A stretch of DNA of 64,000 nt from Callipepla californica brunnescens (taxonomy: Eukaryota; Chordata; Aves; Galliformes; Odontophoridae). The notes below the pieces were generated by a model that saw only the letters and a program-made list of their open reading frames with translations, was not told where the DNA came from and did no database searches. The stretch covers positions 34,543,733 through 34,607,732 of the forward strand of contig JALIRH010000002.1 of assembly GCA_023055505.1 (NCBI GenBank), read 5' to 3'. Within the stretch, counting starts at the first letter, position 1. Each line of letters starts with the position of its first letter. The position numbers and the translations under genes are program-made. Positions 38,759-50,702 of this stretch are shown one piece after another.

Positions 38759-40870
38759 ACAGAATCACAAAATTGCAGGAGTTGGAAGGGAGCTCTTGAA
38801 AAGACATCAAGTCCAACCCCCTGCTAAAGCAGATTCCCTAGAGTACATTATACAAAAAAGAAAAAAAAAGCATCCAGGAGGGATTTTAGTATCACCAGAG
38901 GAAAGAACTCTACAACTTCTCTGGGCAGCTTCTTCCAGTGCTCTGTCACCCTCAAAGTAAATAAGTTATTCCTCATGTTTTATGGAACTTCCCGTGTTCT
39001 AGTTTGTGCCCATTGCTTCTTGTCCTGTCACTGGGCCCAACAAAAAGAGCCTGACCCCATCCATTTGACTCCTGAACTTTAGATATTTATTAACATTGAT
39101 AAGGTCTTCTCTCAGTCTTCTCCAAGATAAACAATCTCAGATCTCTTAGCTTTTCTTAAGGAGGATGCTTCAGGACAATATTCATCTTTGTATCCCACTG
39201 CTGTACTCTCTCTAGAAGTTTCCTGTCTTTCTTGAACTAGAGAACCCAGAACTGAATACAGAACTCCAGATGTGGCCACTCCAGGGCAGAGTAGAGTGGA
39301 ATAATCATCTCCTTTGAGCTGCTTACCACTCTCTTTTAATGCATCCCAGGATACCATTGGCCTTCTTAGTCACAAGGGCACACTGCTTGCTCGTGGTCAA
39401 GTCACTGTCCACAAAAACACCCAGGTCCTTCTCTGCAAAGCTCCTTTCCATCAGGTTGGCCCCTAACTTGTGCTGATGTATGTGGTTAGTCCCCGTCAAT
39501 GTGTAGGACACTACACTTGCTTTTGTTGAACTTCATAACATTCCTCTCTGCCCAACTCTCCAGCCTGTCCTGGTCTCACTGAAAGGCAGCACAGCCTTGT
39601 AGTGTGTCATCCACTCCTCTCAGCTTTGTATCAGCAGCAAACTTGCTGAGGATGGGCACTATCCCTTCATCAAGGTCATTGATGAAGATGCATTAAAAAG
39701 GGCATGGCCAGCAGGTCAGCCCCTGGGGAACATCACTAGCTACATGCCTCCAACTAGACTCCATGCTGCTGATCACTCTGAGCTCTGCCAGTCAGACAGC
39801 TCTCAACCCACCTCACTGTCATCTCACCTATCCCACACTTCCTAAGCTTACTTATAAAGATGTTATGGGAGACAGTGTCAGACACCTTGCTGAAGTCAAG
39901 GTAGAACACATGCACTGCTCCCCCCTCATCTACTCAGCCAGTCATGATATCATAGAAGTCTAAAAGATTGGTCAAACATGATTTCCCCTTGGTGAATCCA
40001 TGTTGACTGCTTCTGATTAACATTCTTTTCTTCTACTTGCTTAATTTTGATATCCAGAATAAGTTGTTCCATCTCCTTCTCAGGGACTGAGATTAGGCTG
40101 ACTAGCCTATGGTTTCCTGGATCTGCCTTCTTGCACTTTTTAAAGAATGAAGCAACAGTAGCTTTCTTCCAGTCTTCAGGCACCTTTTCTGTTCTCCATG
40201 ACCTTTCATAGATGATAGAAAGTGGTTTGAAAATCAATTCTGCCAATTCCCTCAGTCCTCCTGTGTGCATCCCATAGGAACCCATGGATTTGTGTGCATC
40301 AAGTTTCCCTAGACAATCTCTGACCAGATCCTCCATGACCAAGAGGAAGTTTTCCTTTCTCCAGACTCTCACCGCTAGAGTCTGTGATTCCCGAGGGCCA
40401 TTCTTATTAATAAAGACTGAAGCAAACAAACCATTCATTAACTTCACCTTCCCAGTAGCCTCCCATTACCAAGACACCTACTTCATTCAGCAGCAGGCCC
40501 ACGTTATCCTTAGACTTTTTTGATATTGATGTACTTAAAGAAGATCTTGTTGTCCTTGACCTCCCTTTCCAGATTTAATTCCAAGTGGGCCTTAGTCTTT
40601 CTGACAACTACATTCCTCCCAAGTGGTCAGACCCTCTTCCCACATTCCATAAACATTCTTAATCCATTGAGTTTTTCCATGAGTACCTTGCTCAGCCATG
40701 CAGGTCTCCTGTCTAAGACCTTTGCCTGATTTCTTACTCTTAGGGATCTTGAGCTTGAAGGAAGTGGTGCATGAATGTCAACCTACTTTTTTGGACCCCC
40801 TTACTTTCCAGACAAAATGGGTCCTTGAAGAGGTCCAAATTGGATTTCCTTAAGTTCAGGGTCACAGTGC
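38759..40870 (-). mobile_element. long CR1 LINE copy with broken ORF2, antisense to TOX
   Basis: About 2.1 kb of CR1 lies on the minus strand. The 3' end is at 38759 (ACAGAATCACAAAATTGCAG then GAGTTGGAAGG on the + strand). ORF2 relics follow upstream. About 39511-39323 reads SFAEDLGVF-like sequence with [18 protein letters not shown]. About 40447-39950 is an open stretch of 165 codons with LFASVFINKNGPRESQT, DLVRDCLGKLDAHKSMG, PLSIIYERSWRTEKVPEDW and DPGNHRLVSLISVPEKEMEQ, the N-terminal part of the CR1 reverse transcriptase domain. The usual PGNYRPVSLTS motif is altered and several frameshifts separate the pieces, so the copy is dead. The 5' limit near 40870 is approximate; intact CR1 is about 4.5 kb. 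Confidence 0.93.
39950..40447 (-). pseudogene. CR1 ORF2 reverse transcriptase relic, 165 open codons
   Basis: This is the longest uninterrupted open frame of the window, and it belongs to the CR1 copy at 38759-40870. It keeps recognisable CR1 blocks: LGKLDAHKSMG, LRELAELIFKPLSII, SWRTEKVPEDWKKATVASF and MEQLILD. It lacks the YLDFSKAF and FADD catalytic blocks, which should lie further along (toward lower coordinates) in other frames. It is neither a host gene nor a functional polymerase. Confidence 0.9.
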
Positions 40871-41895
40871 ATTGTTACTGTGCGTTGAAATAATTCAGCT
40901 AATACAAATCTAGGAATGAGGTTTTTTATTATCAGGAATCTATAAGAATCAAGGAAGAGCATGAACCAACATGACATACACTATGGAATCACTAGGAATG
41001 TTGTACAATCATATATCTTAAAATTTATTTTCAACTGTCTGTATTTTTTTCTTGTTTTACCTGTCATTAATGAATGCAGGTCTAGTAGATCCTGCTTGGA
41101 CAGTCACCTCTTACTGAAACTAAGCTCATTAAATCAGTATAAGAGCCTGAACTGACTGGAATTTAAAGGGTTATTTGGTTGTTCAATGACTCTACATCTT
41201 TCTCAAAGACTTTCAGGCCTAGCAAGATAGCTAATGAATGTATTCGTGTTGTCCGAAAAATACAGACACTAGCATACTGAAATTGCAGGGCCAGTCTTAA
41301 CATAACAAATAATATGATCAAGTCACATTTTTTGGTGTGTAAACTTAATTTAAACATTTCTGTGAAATTATGTTATTTCCAGTTTATCTCAAATACTTTC
41401 TAAATGCTGTGCAAGTTACACTTTCGTTTGAAATATGTAATGTGATGTATATGGATATCCCATTATAAATTAATTTATTTAAATGCTAAATCCCCTAATC
41501 TTCTAAATATTAACACTAAAATATTAAAATATTTAAAATATGTATGACACAGTTCAGACACAGATATATTGGCATCACTGAGAGACACACAGCTATGCAC
41601 TTAACTACATCCCTAGTCCTGCACTGTGCTTAGCACTCTCTGTTCTCGTGGCCACCTCCTCCCTTGGCAAATCTATTGGAAAATTTACAAATCATCTACA
41701 GGGAGTGATACTAATTCGAGAAAGACTCTCCATATACTTTCATTAATGTTAATGTTTCTATGGAGTTTTCTTTACATTGTGGTAAGAGAGGATAATGTGG
41801 TCAGGTTGAGTTTGTTAAAGCAGATAGAACAAAAAACACATGACAGATAATAGATAGTTTCATAGTGTGGTGAACATCTTTAAAAACAAACAAAC

Positions 41896-41980
41896 GGAAT
41901 GGAATGGAATGGAATGGAATGGAATGGAATGGAATGGAATGGAGTGGAATGGTGCAGAGCAGAGCAGAACAGAGCAGAAC
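41896..41980 (+). repeat. (GGAAT)n pentanucleotide microsatellite with GCAGA-type tail
   Basis: From 41896 to 41950 there are eleven GGAAT units, one of them changed to GGAGT. From 41951 the sequence passes into AGCAG/AACAG pentamers up to about 41980. On the minus strand it reads as a repeating Phe-His-Ser-Ile-Pro frame, which is an artefact. GGAAT is also the unit of human satellites II and III, but this array is far too short to be satellite DNA. Confidence 0.95.
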
Positions 41981-44149
41981 TCAACAGCTGCTTCCACAAT
42001 ATCATGTTGGCAACTGTGCTGTTTTAGGCTTGTCATAGGAGCAATGCACTGCCAACAACTGTAGTGGCTCTGTTTCCCTACTGCCCAGTAGCAAGCACAG
42101 TTTAGCACTGCTTGCAGTATTTCCAATGATGTATTTCTTTATTCTAGATCTAATCTTTTCATGTCCTTTGGATGCTTCTATTTTTATTTTCTAAAGGAAG
42201 GGGAAACATTACTGTATTTCACAATTGTCTTTTTAACGTCATTTGTTATAATATTAATTCAGCTGTGTCTGAGTGAACCTGTGAATACACTGCTGACTCA
42301 GGTGTTATTTAGCATCACCAACATAAACATGAAATGGATGATTGTTTTCCTTATATAAATAGTTGGAGAAATAGAAAATTGTTCTGTTGATATTTGCAAA
42401 ATGCATTGAAGGGATTATCAGGAGATGTGTTCCAGAATATTTGACTTGCACGTCCTAGATTCCATTTGTCTGCTGTCTACCTATACCTGTTGTTAAGTAT
42501 TAGACACTTTAAAAAGGGAAAAAGATAACGCGCATTATTCACCATTAATTCTTTAAAATGAGTCATTATTAAAAGCTTAATTGTTTGCTGAGAGGATCCA
42601 AATAAGTGGACTCTGCAAGATCAAACAAAATTGAAGATATTTGGCCAAATTAAAATGGAAACATGCATCTAGAATGTACCAAATGAACATGTATGCTCCT
42701 GTAATAATAATTTTATTATCTTCAGCTTCCAGGCCAGACTTTTAATTATGACCCTTTATATCAGTGAAAACCATGTATTCAGGATTAAAAACCTATTTCT
42801 TTAACTAGTCTGGTTAAAGACTGTGGTTTGATATATTCTGTGCTACAACTTTTATAAAAACCAGAGAACACTTCTAATAACACTTTTCTAATTTCATGGT
42901 TCAGTGCACAGTCAGTAAAGATTTAAATAATTCAGAAAGAAAGCCTATTCTGTTTCTTTATTAGAAGTTTGAGTCAGGCAAATTCTTTGACATTTAATAG
43001 GTTTTTAACCCTTTTAATAACTTCTTATAATGAAATTTATTGGAGGTTGTTTTAAATAAAGGGTTATTATATTAGAGTGAATAGCAGTCGGTAGTTTTTT
43101 ATGATTAGTTTTGAGACCTTAGTCCTGTGTGACTCAAAGAATATTAAAACATAAAGTAGAAAAGAATGTTAATAGTCACCAAATTAACTGTATACCAAGA
43201 AATATAGAAACCGTATATTACTGCATTCTTGTCATGATGTGATTGCACTATAAAATTTTGCAGTCAAATTTTGAGTATATAATTGTTTTAAAGGAGCTTA
43301 AGATCACTTACAGAAAGAATACTATATAAAGCAATGAAAAGTGGTTTAATTTCTAACAAAATGATTTTGGAGAGATTAGACTAGTAAAATTAATAGTTTG
43401 GGGTTTTTTTTTTTGTTTGTTTTTGTTTGTTGTTTTTTTTTGTACTTTCGAGTTCTTTTTACATGTGAGGTTTCTGCTGTTTGATTTTTAGACTGTTTTC
43501 CTAATCAACAAAAATTTTGAATGACCCATTCATTTTGTCCTGAAAATGCACTTGGCATAGGATATAAAATGCACTTGTATACAAAACTAAAATATTTCCC
43601 AAATACCCACTTACTTTAAAACTCAGTTTTTCATTACACAGTTAGCTGATACAGAAGAGAACTGTAAAAATGAGATGATGAAAACACATTTTCTTTTTCT
43701 GTTAGGTTGTGCTTTGGGTTATTCCTTTTAATGTGTTTTAAATGGTTCTCTGTGGTCATTTTACTTTAGCTATCATAACAAACCTTTCTTTAGCAGTCAT
43801 TCTTTTATATATATAAAAAGAAGGCTTGGTTACAGATATGAATCCTACTTTTACTGTATGCAAAGATCTGTGGAAATTAGGGTTTGATCTACCTTTGTTC
43901 CTGGCAGGACATTTGCATCAGTTACAGCTGTATCTGCTCTGACCAGTGAATCCTAACTTGTCAGATTTCGAATTTCTAAATATTGGGTTCACTTTTTATT
44001 CTTTATTGTACAAATACACATGTTCAACTATTTTTATATTGCTACATTGAATAGTATCACCACATTGTGAAACAACGCATGAAACTGCATGGTTGGCTTT
44101 TAATTCAATTGAAACTTATCTAAAACCTTTCTACTGATATACAGTGAAC

Positions 44150-44290
44150 AACCGTGGGATATCACAGCACCAAGCCTGCTGGAGTTCATGAAGGGTTTGG
44201 ACAACAATCTCAGAAATATTTTTTGAAGTTTGGGTAGTCCTTTGTGGAGTCAGGATATGGACTCGATGACCCTTGTGATTCTATGACTAC
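44150..44290 (+). mobile_element. CR1 LINE 3' fragment, sense to TOX
   Basis: The order is 'aagcctgctggagttcatgaagggtttggac', 'tttgggtagtcctttgtggagtcagg', 'atggactcgatgacccttgtgattctatgac'. It matches the last part of CR1, including the terminal octamer tract. Only about 140 bp remain. Confidence 0.9.
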
Positions 44291-44559
44291 TATTTACCAT
44301 CATTATGAACTGAGTGAAAGTTTTGTTATAGAATGAATATTTCCATATTTTTGGGCAACCTTAAATTTATACTTAGCTCCAAATCTGTGATGAATATTGA
44401 TTGTATTTGAATAATTGAAAAATTTGTTGAATTTTTTGTTTTTTCAATTGTTTGTTTTCACCATAAAGGATGGTTAGAGTCTCCCAAGCACAGTTCCTTT
44501 TCCGTGTACGGAAAAACTATCCAGACACTTAATGCTGTCTTTTTCTGTTATTTTCGAGT

Positions 44560-46476
44560 TTTTACTAGCAGAGTCAAGTCTGGGCTGTGGTGACCATGCA
44601 GTGGTGAAGTTCACGCTCCTGAGGGATTTTGGACACAGAGTAAAATCAGAACACCAAATTTTTTGAAAGCCAAATTCCATCTCTTCAGGGAGCTGGTCAA
44701 GAAAACTTCTTGGGAAACTGCTCTCAAGGATAAGGGAGACAAACAGAGCTGGCAGTTCTTTATGGAAGCTTTCCTTAGGATACAAGAGTTTTCCATTCCT
44801 AGGTGTAGGAATTCAGGAAAAGAACGCAGGAGACCAGCATAGCTGAACTGGCACCTGTTAGTCAAACTGGAGAGCAAGAAGAAAATGCACAGGCAGTGGC
44901 AGCAGGGACACATAATCTAGGAGGAGTATAGGGAGGCTGCTAGGCTATGTAGAGATGGAGTCAGGAAGGCTGAGACCCATCTGGAACTGGACTTGGCAAG
45001 GGGTGCAAAGGAGGATAAGAAAGGCTTCAATAGGAAAAGGAAAGTCCAGAGGACATATGCTCTCTAATGAGCAATACAAGCTGGCTGGTAACAATAGACA
45101 AGGAGGAGTCAGAGTTAATCAACAACTTTTTGCCTCAGTTTACACTGACATCTCTTCACACAGCCCTCAAGCAGATGGGTAAGAAGGTGGGGACTGAGGA
45201 AGCAGTGCCCCTCCTGCTGTAAGCAAACATCAGGTTCACAACTACCTGAGGAGTATGAACATCCATAAGTCTATGCATCCTGATGAGTTGCATCCCAGAA
45301 TCCTGAGGAAATTGACTGGCATGTTCATCAAGCCACTCTCAATTATATTTGAAAAGTAATGGCGGTCAGGAAAGGCAATGTCGCGCCCATTGTCTTGAAA
45401 GGACAAGTTGAAAGGACGACCCAGGGACCAACTCGCCTGTTAGCTTCACCTCTGTACCAGGGAAGATCATGGAACAGATCATCCTGGAAGCTATGCTAAG
45501 GCACGTGGAAGACAGGGAAGTGATATAAGACAAACAGCATGGCTTCACCAAGGGCAAGTCCTGCCTGACCAGTATATGATGGTGTAACTGCATCACTGGA
45601 TATGGGTAGAACCAATGGTATCATCTGGACTTCAGTAAGGCCTTTGACAAGATCTCTCACAATATTCTTTGTTTGCATGTGGACTGTTCTATGGACAAGG
45701 AACTGTCTGTGAGATCATACTCAAATAGGGTTGATCAGTGGCTCAATATCCAAATGGAGATCAGTGGCAAGTGGCGTCCCTCAGGGGTCAGTACAACAAT
45801 GGGATCAAGTGTGCCCTCAGCAGCTTTGCAGAGGACAAGACAGAGATACAGTGAACATGCCTGGGGGACATGATGCCATCCAGAGAGACTTAATCAGGCT
45901 TAAGCAGGAGAACTTCATGAGATTCAGCAATGCCAGATGCGAGTTCAGCATCCAGATGTGGAGTCCTCAGTACTGGAGACACATGGACCTGTTGGAATGC
46001 ATTCAGAGGAGGGCCACAAAAATGATTCATGGGTTGGAACCCTTTCCCTATGAGGACAGGCTGAGTGAGCTGGAGCTTTTTGGGCTGGAGAAGAACAGAC
46101 TCTGAGAAGACCTCTGTGGCCTTTCAGTATCTAAAAGAGGGGCTATAAGAAAGGAAACAGACTCCTTAGCAGGGTCTATTGTGATAGGACAAGAGGAAAG
46201 AGTTTTAAACTAAAAGAGGGAAGATTTAAACTGTGAGTAAGGAAGATTTTTTTTTTTTTTTTTTCAAGAAGGCTTATGAAGCACTGAAACAAGTTGCGCA
46301 GAGATGTGGTGGATACCCTTTCCGTGGAGGCATTCGAAGTCAGGCTGGATGGGGCTCTGAGTAACCTGATCTATCTGTAGATGACCCTTTTCCTTCCAGG
46401 GGAGTTAGACTACTTTTGGACCAGTTGGACTACTATGACCTTTAAGGGTTCTTTCCAACTGAAATGATTCTACTAT
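44560..46476 (+). mobile_element. long CR1 LINE copy with broken ORF2, sense to TOX
   Basis: About 1.9 kb of CR1 lies on the + strand. In shifting frames it shows the inter-domain and reverse transcriptase blocks: [95 protein letters not shown] and, after a large internal loss, MWSPQYWRHMDLLECIQRR and RLSELELFGLEK. The catalytic FADD box reads SFAEDK (near 45822), so a key Asp is gone, and the part between FSNARC and MWSPQ is deleted. A T run of about 18 bases at about 46248-46265 interrupts the 3' region. The 3' end (TTCCAACTGAAATGATTCTA) abuts the LTR at 46477. The copy is inactive. Confidence 0.93.
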
Positions 46477-46851
46477 TGCAGCAGACAGAGGCCAAGTAAT
46501 CACATGTACTGATGCAGTTAATGGTGATCATCAGTTTATTTCTAATAGCAGCTTACATTTATACCGTTCTAGATTACAGCATTCACAGAAAATAGCCCGT
46601 GCATAATCACAGCATCTGATTGGTTCACAGTATATAATCGTGCACCTGTTATGTTTGTTAAAACCGTCTCATCTAGTAGTTACTTTAAGCGAAGATGCTA
46701 TGTGTTACAATTGTTTCATCTAATTGTTACTCTAGCCGAAGCACACATCTTCTATCTGGTACATGCTGATTTACAGGTTCTGTTCAGCTCTTGCCTACAA
46801 TAGCAACCTTTATGGCAAGGATTGCTCACGTCTTCTCAAAAATCCCCTACA
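46477..46851 (-). mobile_element. solo LTR of an avian endogenous retrovirus, minus orientation
   Basis: Read on the minus strand it starts TGTAGGGGATTTTTGAG and ends GTCTGCTGCA, giving the TG...CA ends of an LTR of about 375 bp. Promoter-like signals occur in order: CCAAT (46619-46623), TATAAA (46558-46563) and AATAAA (46535-46540). The TATA-to-AATAAA spacing of about 20 bp is like the short-R layout of alpharetrovirus-related avian LTRs. No gag, pol or env sequence lies beside it, so it is a solo LTR. A target-site duplication could not be seen with confidence. The family name is unassigned. Confidence 0.75.
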
Positions 46852-47229
46852 AACTCTCATGGAGGAATTGTTTTTTCTTTTTTAATGATCTCTTTGTCAC
46901 TGGAAAACATCTTACAGACACGCATTAGTTTATAATAGAAGACAAACCTTTTAAAATAAAAGCTGTAAAATTTTTAAGGCAATCTCATTACTTTTTACGA
47001 GCTTGCTACCTGTATGATGACAAAGATGAATGACATTAGTGAAGAAGACTTAAGGTTAGGGTGAAGGTTATTGCTCTTCTCACAATACTGTAGATATTGT
47101 CATAGGTAAAACTTCAAGAGACCCTGGGTTTTTCTCCCAAAATCTTTGTTTGAATTAATTAATTGTACTGTACTGTCCTATTTTCAGAAAGGAAAGAATT
47201 AATTTTTCTACTAGTAGTTGATATGGTGC

Positions 47230-47722
47230 TGTGTTTTGGATTGAGGATGAGAATAAAGTTGATAGCACGCCAGTGTTTTGTTATTGCTGATCAGTGCTTA
47301 TGCTCAATCAAGGAGTTTTCTACTACTCAATATACCCTGCCAGAAAGGAGGTACACAATGAGATGGGAGGGGGAAGAACTAGGACAGCTGACTCAAACTG
47401 GCCAGTGAGATACCTCACACTGTATGGTGTCATGCAGAACAATAAAATGGGGGAGTTGGCAGGCAGGACAGCTGCTGCTTGGGGTCTGTCTGGGCATCAG
47501 TCAACTAGCAGTGAGCAATTGCGTTGTGCATCACTTGCTTTCTATATTCTTTTTTTATTATTATTAATTATTATTATTAACCTTTCCTTTTCTATTCTAT
47601 AAAACTGTCTTTATCTCAACCTGGGAGTTTTAACTTTTTCTAATTCTCTCCCCCATCCCACTGAGGGGATTGAGTGAATTAGCAGTGTGGTGCTGAGCTG
47701 CCCACTTGGTTAAACTGTAGCA
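47230..47722 (+). mobile_element. solo LTR of an avian ERV (ERVL-like), sense to TOX
   Basis: The sequence follows an LTR seen many times in bird genomes. Its blocks are 'tgttttggattgaggatgagaataa', 'ggacagctgactcaaactggcc', 'tgtatggtgtcatgcagaacaataaaatgggggag', 'gtgagcaattgcgttgtgcatcacttg', a TTA-rich stretch, 'ataaaactgtctttatctcaacc' and 'gattctctcccccatcccactgagggg'. It closes near TTAAACTGTAGCA at 47722. The order matches U3, R and U5, with a weak TATA-like ACAATAAAA and an ATAAAA before the R/U5 part. No internal retroviral genes are next to it. The 5' border is approximate and the ERVL assignment is from memory. Confidence 0.78.
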
Positions 47723-48489
47723 CACAGCTTCACAATAATATGCAGTAGTATTTCTCACAATTAGTATTTCTCTTTGATGTACACTGAACTTCTAGACAAG
47801 AAGTAGATGACCATCAACCACTTCTCCCAGGCCCATCAGAAAAGTTTATGTTCTCTCACCTTGTATGAAAACTAAGCAGAAATCCCCATAACACCTGGTG
47901 CTGAAATAATGCCTACTGTGTTTGCTGTGAATTTCTCAGAGTAGTGAGATATATGATCTTCATTTACTTCAGAGAGTAAGCCTTTCCACTTCAGTTTTAA
48001 TGTGTTCATCTCCAGCCTATAATCCCTAGCATTTCTTGCATATATTTAGACCTGTCATATGTACTTCATTCTGTTAAGGCAACTTCTCTTTTTTCTTTCA
48101 GTTAAGGATTACACTTATTATAAATGCATTTAAGTAAGGAGGAACAATCTTACAGCTTTTGAGAGAGAGATTACATCATAGTTGTTAATTATAACAAGAA
48201 AAATTACATGGAAATTATTTTGTTAACATCACGTTCTGACTGAAACTGCCTGACTAATGCTTCTTAGAAAAAACTTCTTTCCTACCCAAAGCCATCTAAG
48301 GTTGTTAGTTAAGGGTCCTGACATTTGACTTTCTTTGCATCTTGCATGAGTAACCAGCTTACATCAGGAAGACAGATTATTAGGGATTTTTTTTTTTTTA
48401 ATGCTTTATCCTAGATTCTGTGAGAGACTTGAAGGATTCAATCTGAAAGCCCTGTCAGATAAAAATATGTGTATTTTGTGGAGTTTGCA

Positions 48490-48960
48490 GCATGGTATTT
48501 CAAGAAAGACAAAGACCATTGAACATAGTCCAGAGGACAGCGGGAAGAATGATCAAAGGTGTAGAAAACACAACACATGAAAAAAAGTCTTTCAATCTTC
48601 AGGTTTGGTTGTTTAGTCTAAAGAAGAGAAAACTGAAAGGAAATTCATAATAGCTTTCCAGTGTGCTCAGCTTTTCTGTAAATAAGGGGAAAAACATTCC
48701 TCATGTCCACTGGGAGTAGAGTAAAAAGTAGTAGGTTTAAATTACAACAAAGGAGATTTAGGTGAGACATTACAGAAAAAAGCCCTTTCCACTGTAAGGA
48801 TAGTTAAGCACAAGAATTGCCTTGGGAGGTTATGAAGAGGTTAGACAAACATCTGTCAGAAATGATTTAGGTATAACTAATCCTGCTGTGAGATAAAGTA
48901 TTGGACTAAATAACCTTTTCAGGTCCCTTCTAGTACTGTTTTCTGTGATTCTGTGATTAG
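48490..48960 (+). mobile_element. old CR1 LINE 3' fragment, sense to TOX
   Basis: Diverged CR1 order is visible: 'aacatagtccagaggacagcgggaagaatgatcaaaggt' (the ORF2 tail, RAxRMIKG-like), 'gtttagtctaaagaagagaaaactgaaagg', 'gccttgggaggttatgaagag' and the end 'ggtcccttctagtactgttttctgtgattctgtgatt'. It is more diverged than the other copies and so probably older. Confidence 0.85.
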
Positions 48961-50702
48961 GGTACTGTCTTCATATTATCCCACAGTGAGACGATTCTGT
49001 GTGGGGATGACATTGCCATATTCTACATAGCACACTTTTCTTAATCATTGCTTTAAGCTGATGGGGAAAACAATGGTCTGATGTTTAATGCATTTTAGTT
49101 TTATTCTTACTACCTTATACAAGCTCTGAGCAGGGCATTGTTTTCAGACAGACAACAAACGGATTGTTCTGATAGTACACTATCTACATTCCTATTAGGT
49201 GGGATATTGGTATACACCTCAAAATTAGGTACTCTTACAATGTTTTTTTAACTCATAGTCAAACACTTGCATAGATAGATGCTTGGTTTCTGCTTATAAG
49301 CAAAACGCAGATGAAAAAGTATATATATAGCCATGAAAGCAACTGTGTCATAGCTTCCGCATTAGTAAAGCCAAAATAAAACCAGACACATTCTAAAGAT
49401 GAGTATAAAGCAAGTTGTGAAGCATCCTGGAATTGGCAGATGGAGAATGATGTTAAAGTGCCAAATATTATCATTATTACCTCATCAGACAGGCCTTCGA
49501 AGACATCATTTTAAGACTATCCTTATCCTCTGCAGCTCACGATTTCTTTAACTTTTTTCTTCTCTTTGGCGTTCTGCCATCAGGCAAGATTTGTCTTTGT
49601 CTTTGCATTCAGTGAAGTGTGTTTGCAATGTTGTTTCTGCATATTGGATATGGCTCTAGCACAGCCACACTGTGTTGGGCTCCATCTGGAAGAACAAGCA
49701 ATAGGAAGCTTCTGATTTTGAAGTACTTTGTATCAAATTGGTCATACTCTGCTTGCAATGCTGGCAGAGAATGTATGGGATCATTGCCACTGTTCTCACT
49801 GAGGAGAGGTCATCACAGTGTTTGAGGCCGGGCAGCAATGGAAGTATGTGGTTTTCATTGGCTAGTCTTTTACTGAAGTCTGTTGATTTTTCAGAAACCT
49901 AAAGATCGTGTGCTTTCCACAGCATTACATAGTAACTTTTCACAGTTAATGTGGTCAGCTGCCTATTCTGATTCAAATTTCCATTTTCTTAGATAGTCTC
50001 CTTGTTACTCAAGGATCAGGATTTAGGAAAGCTCTGCAGTGCAGGAGAGAAGCGAGACAGAATTCTCATCTGTAGATGCAGAGCCACATGCATTCTCCTT
50101 GCTGAGGGTCACAGCTCAGTTCATAGATGTCACTGGCATGTTCCCAGGTATTGCTCTTCTCTGGAGACAGGTCCCTTAGGTTATAGCTTCTGGCTTAGGG
50201 AACATGTGCTTTTAAGCAAGCTGTCTCCATGCTGCTTACTCCTGGTTCTGTAAAGGTTGCCTGGTATCGATCTAAAAGTTCAAGAGACCGATCCTTACAA
50301 ATAAACATATACATATTTTGTATGGGGATATGTCCAATACTGTCCAATATGTGTCAAGTTATCTGAAAAGAAGCTGTCTGTTCAGTGCAGGAACTAAAAC
50401 TGAACACAGACTATTGGAAAATATATGTTGTTTTAAAGATGACAAACACAGAATGCTCTGCAGTATCTATCTGGTAGTAATTGAAGTTCATATAAAAGTT
50501 TGTAATAAAGGAGAGAGTGTTTGACAAGTTTATTGCATTTTGCTTCGGAAAAAAAGTAATTACGATTATAACCTTTGGTCTGTTTTCAATGGAGCAGATA
50601 CTTGGCAAATCCATTCAAAAGTCTGAAATAGTTGTTAGGAGTTTCAGATAATGTTTGTTTCTACTCCAGAGTTCATAAAATCTTTTGGATATAAGTTCAC
50701 AT

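Noticed and set aside
41860..42126. Repeating Phe-His-Ser-Ile-Pro protein on the minus strand
   Set aside because: It is the translation of the GGAAT microsatellite and not a gene.
47294..47602. Open frame of 102 codons on the + strand
   Set aside because: It lies inside the LTR, which does not code here.
46477..47722. The two LTRs as ends of a single provirus
   Set aside because: They differ in sequence and direction, and the 380-bp interval holds no retroviral genes.
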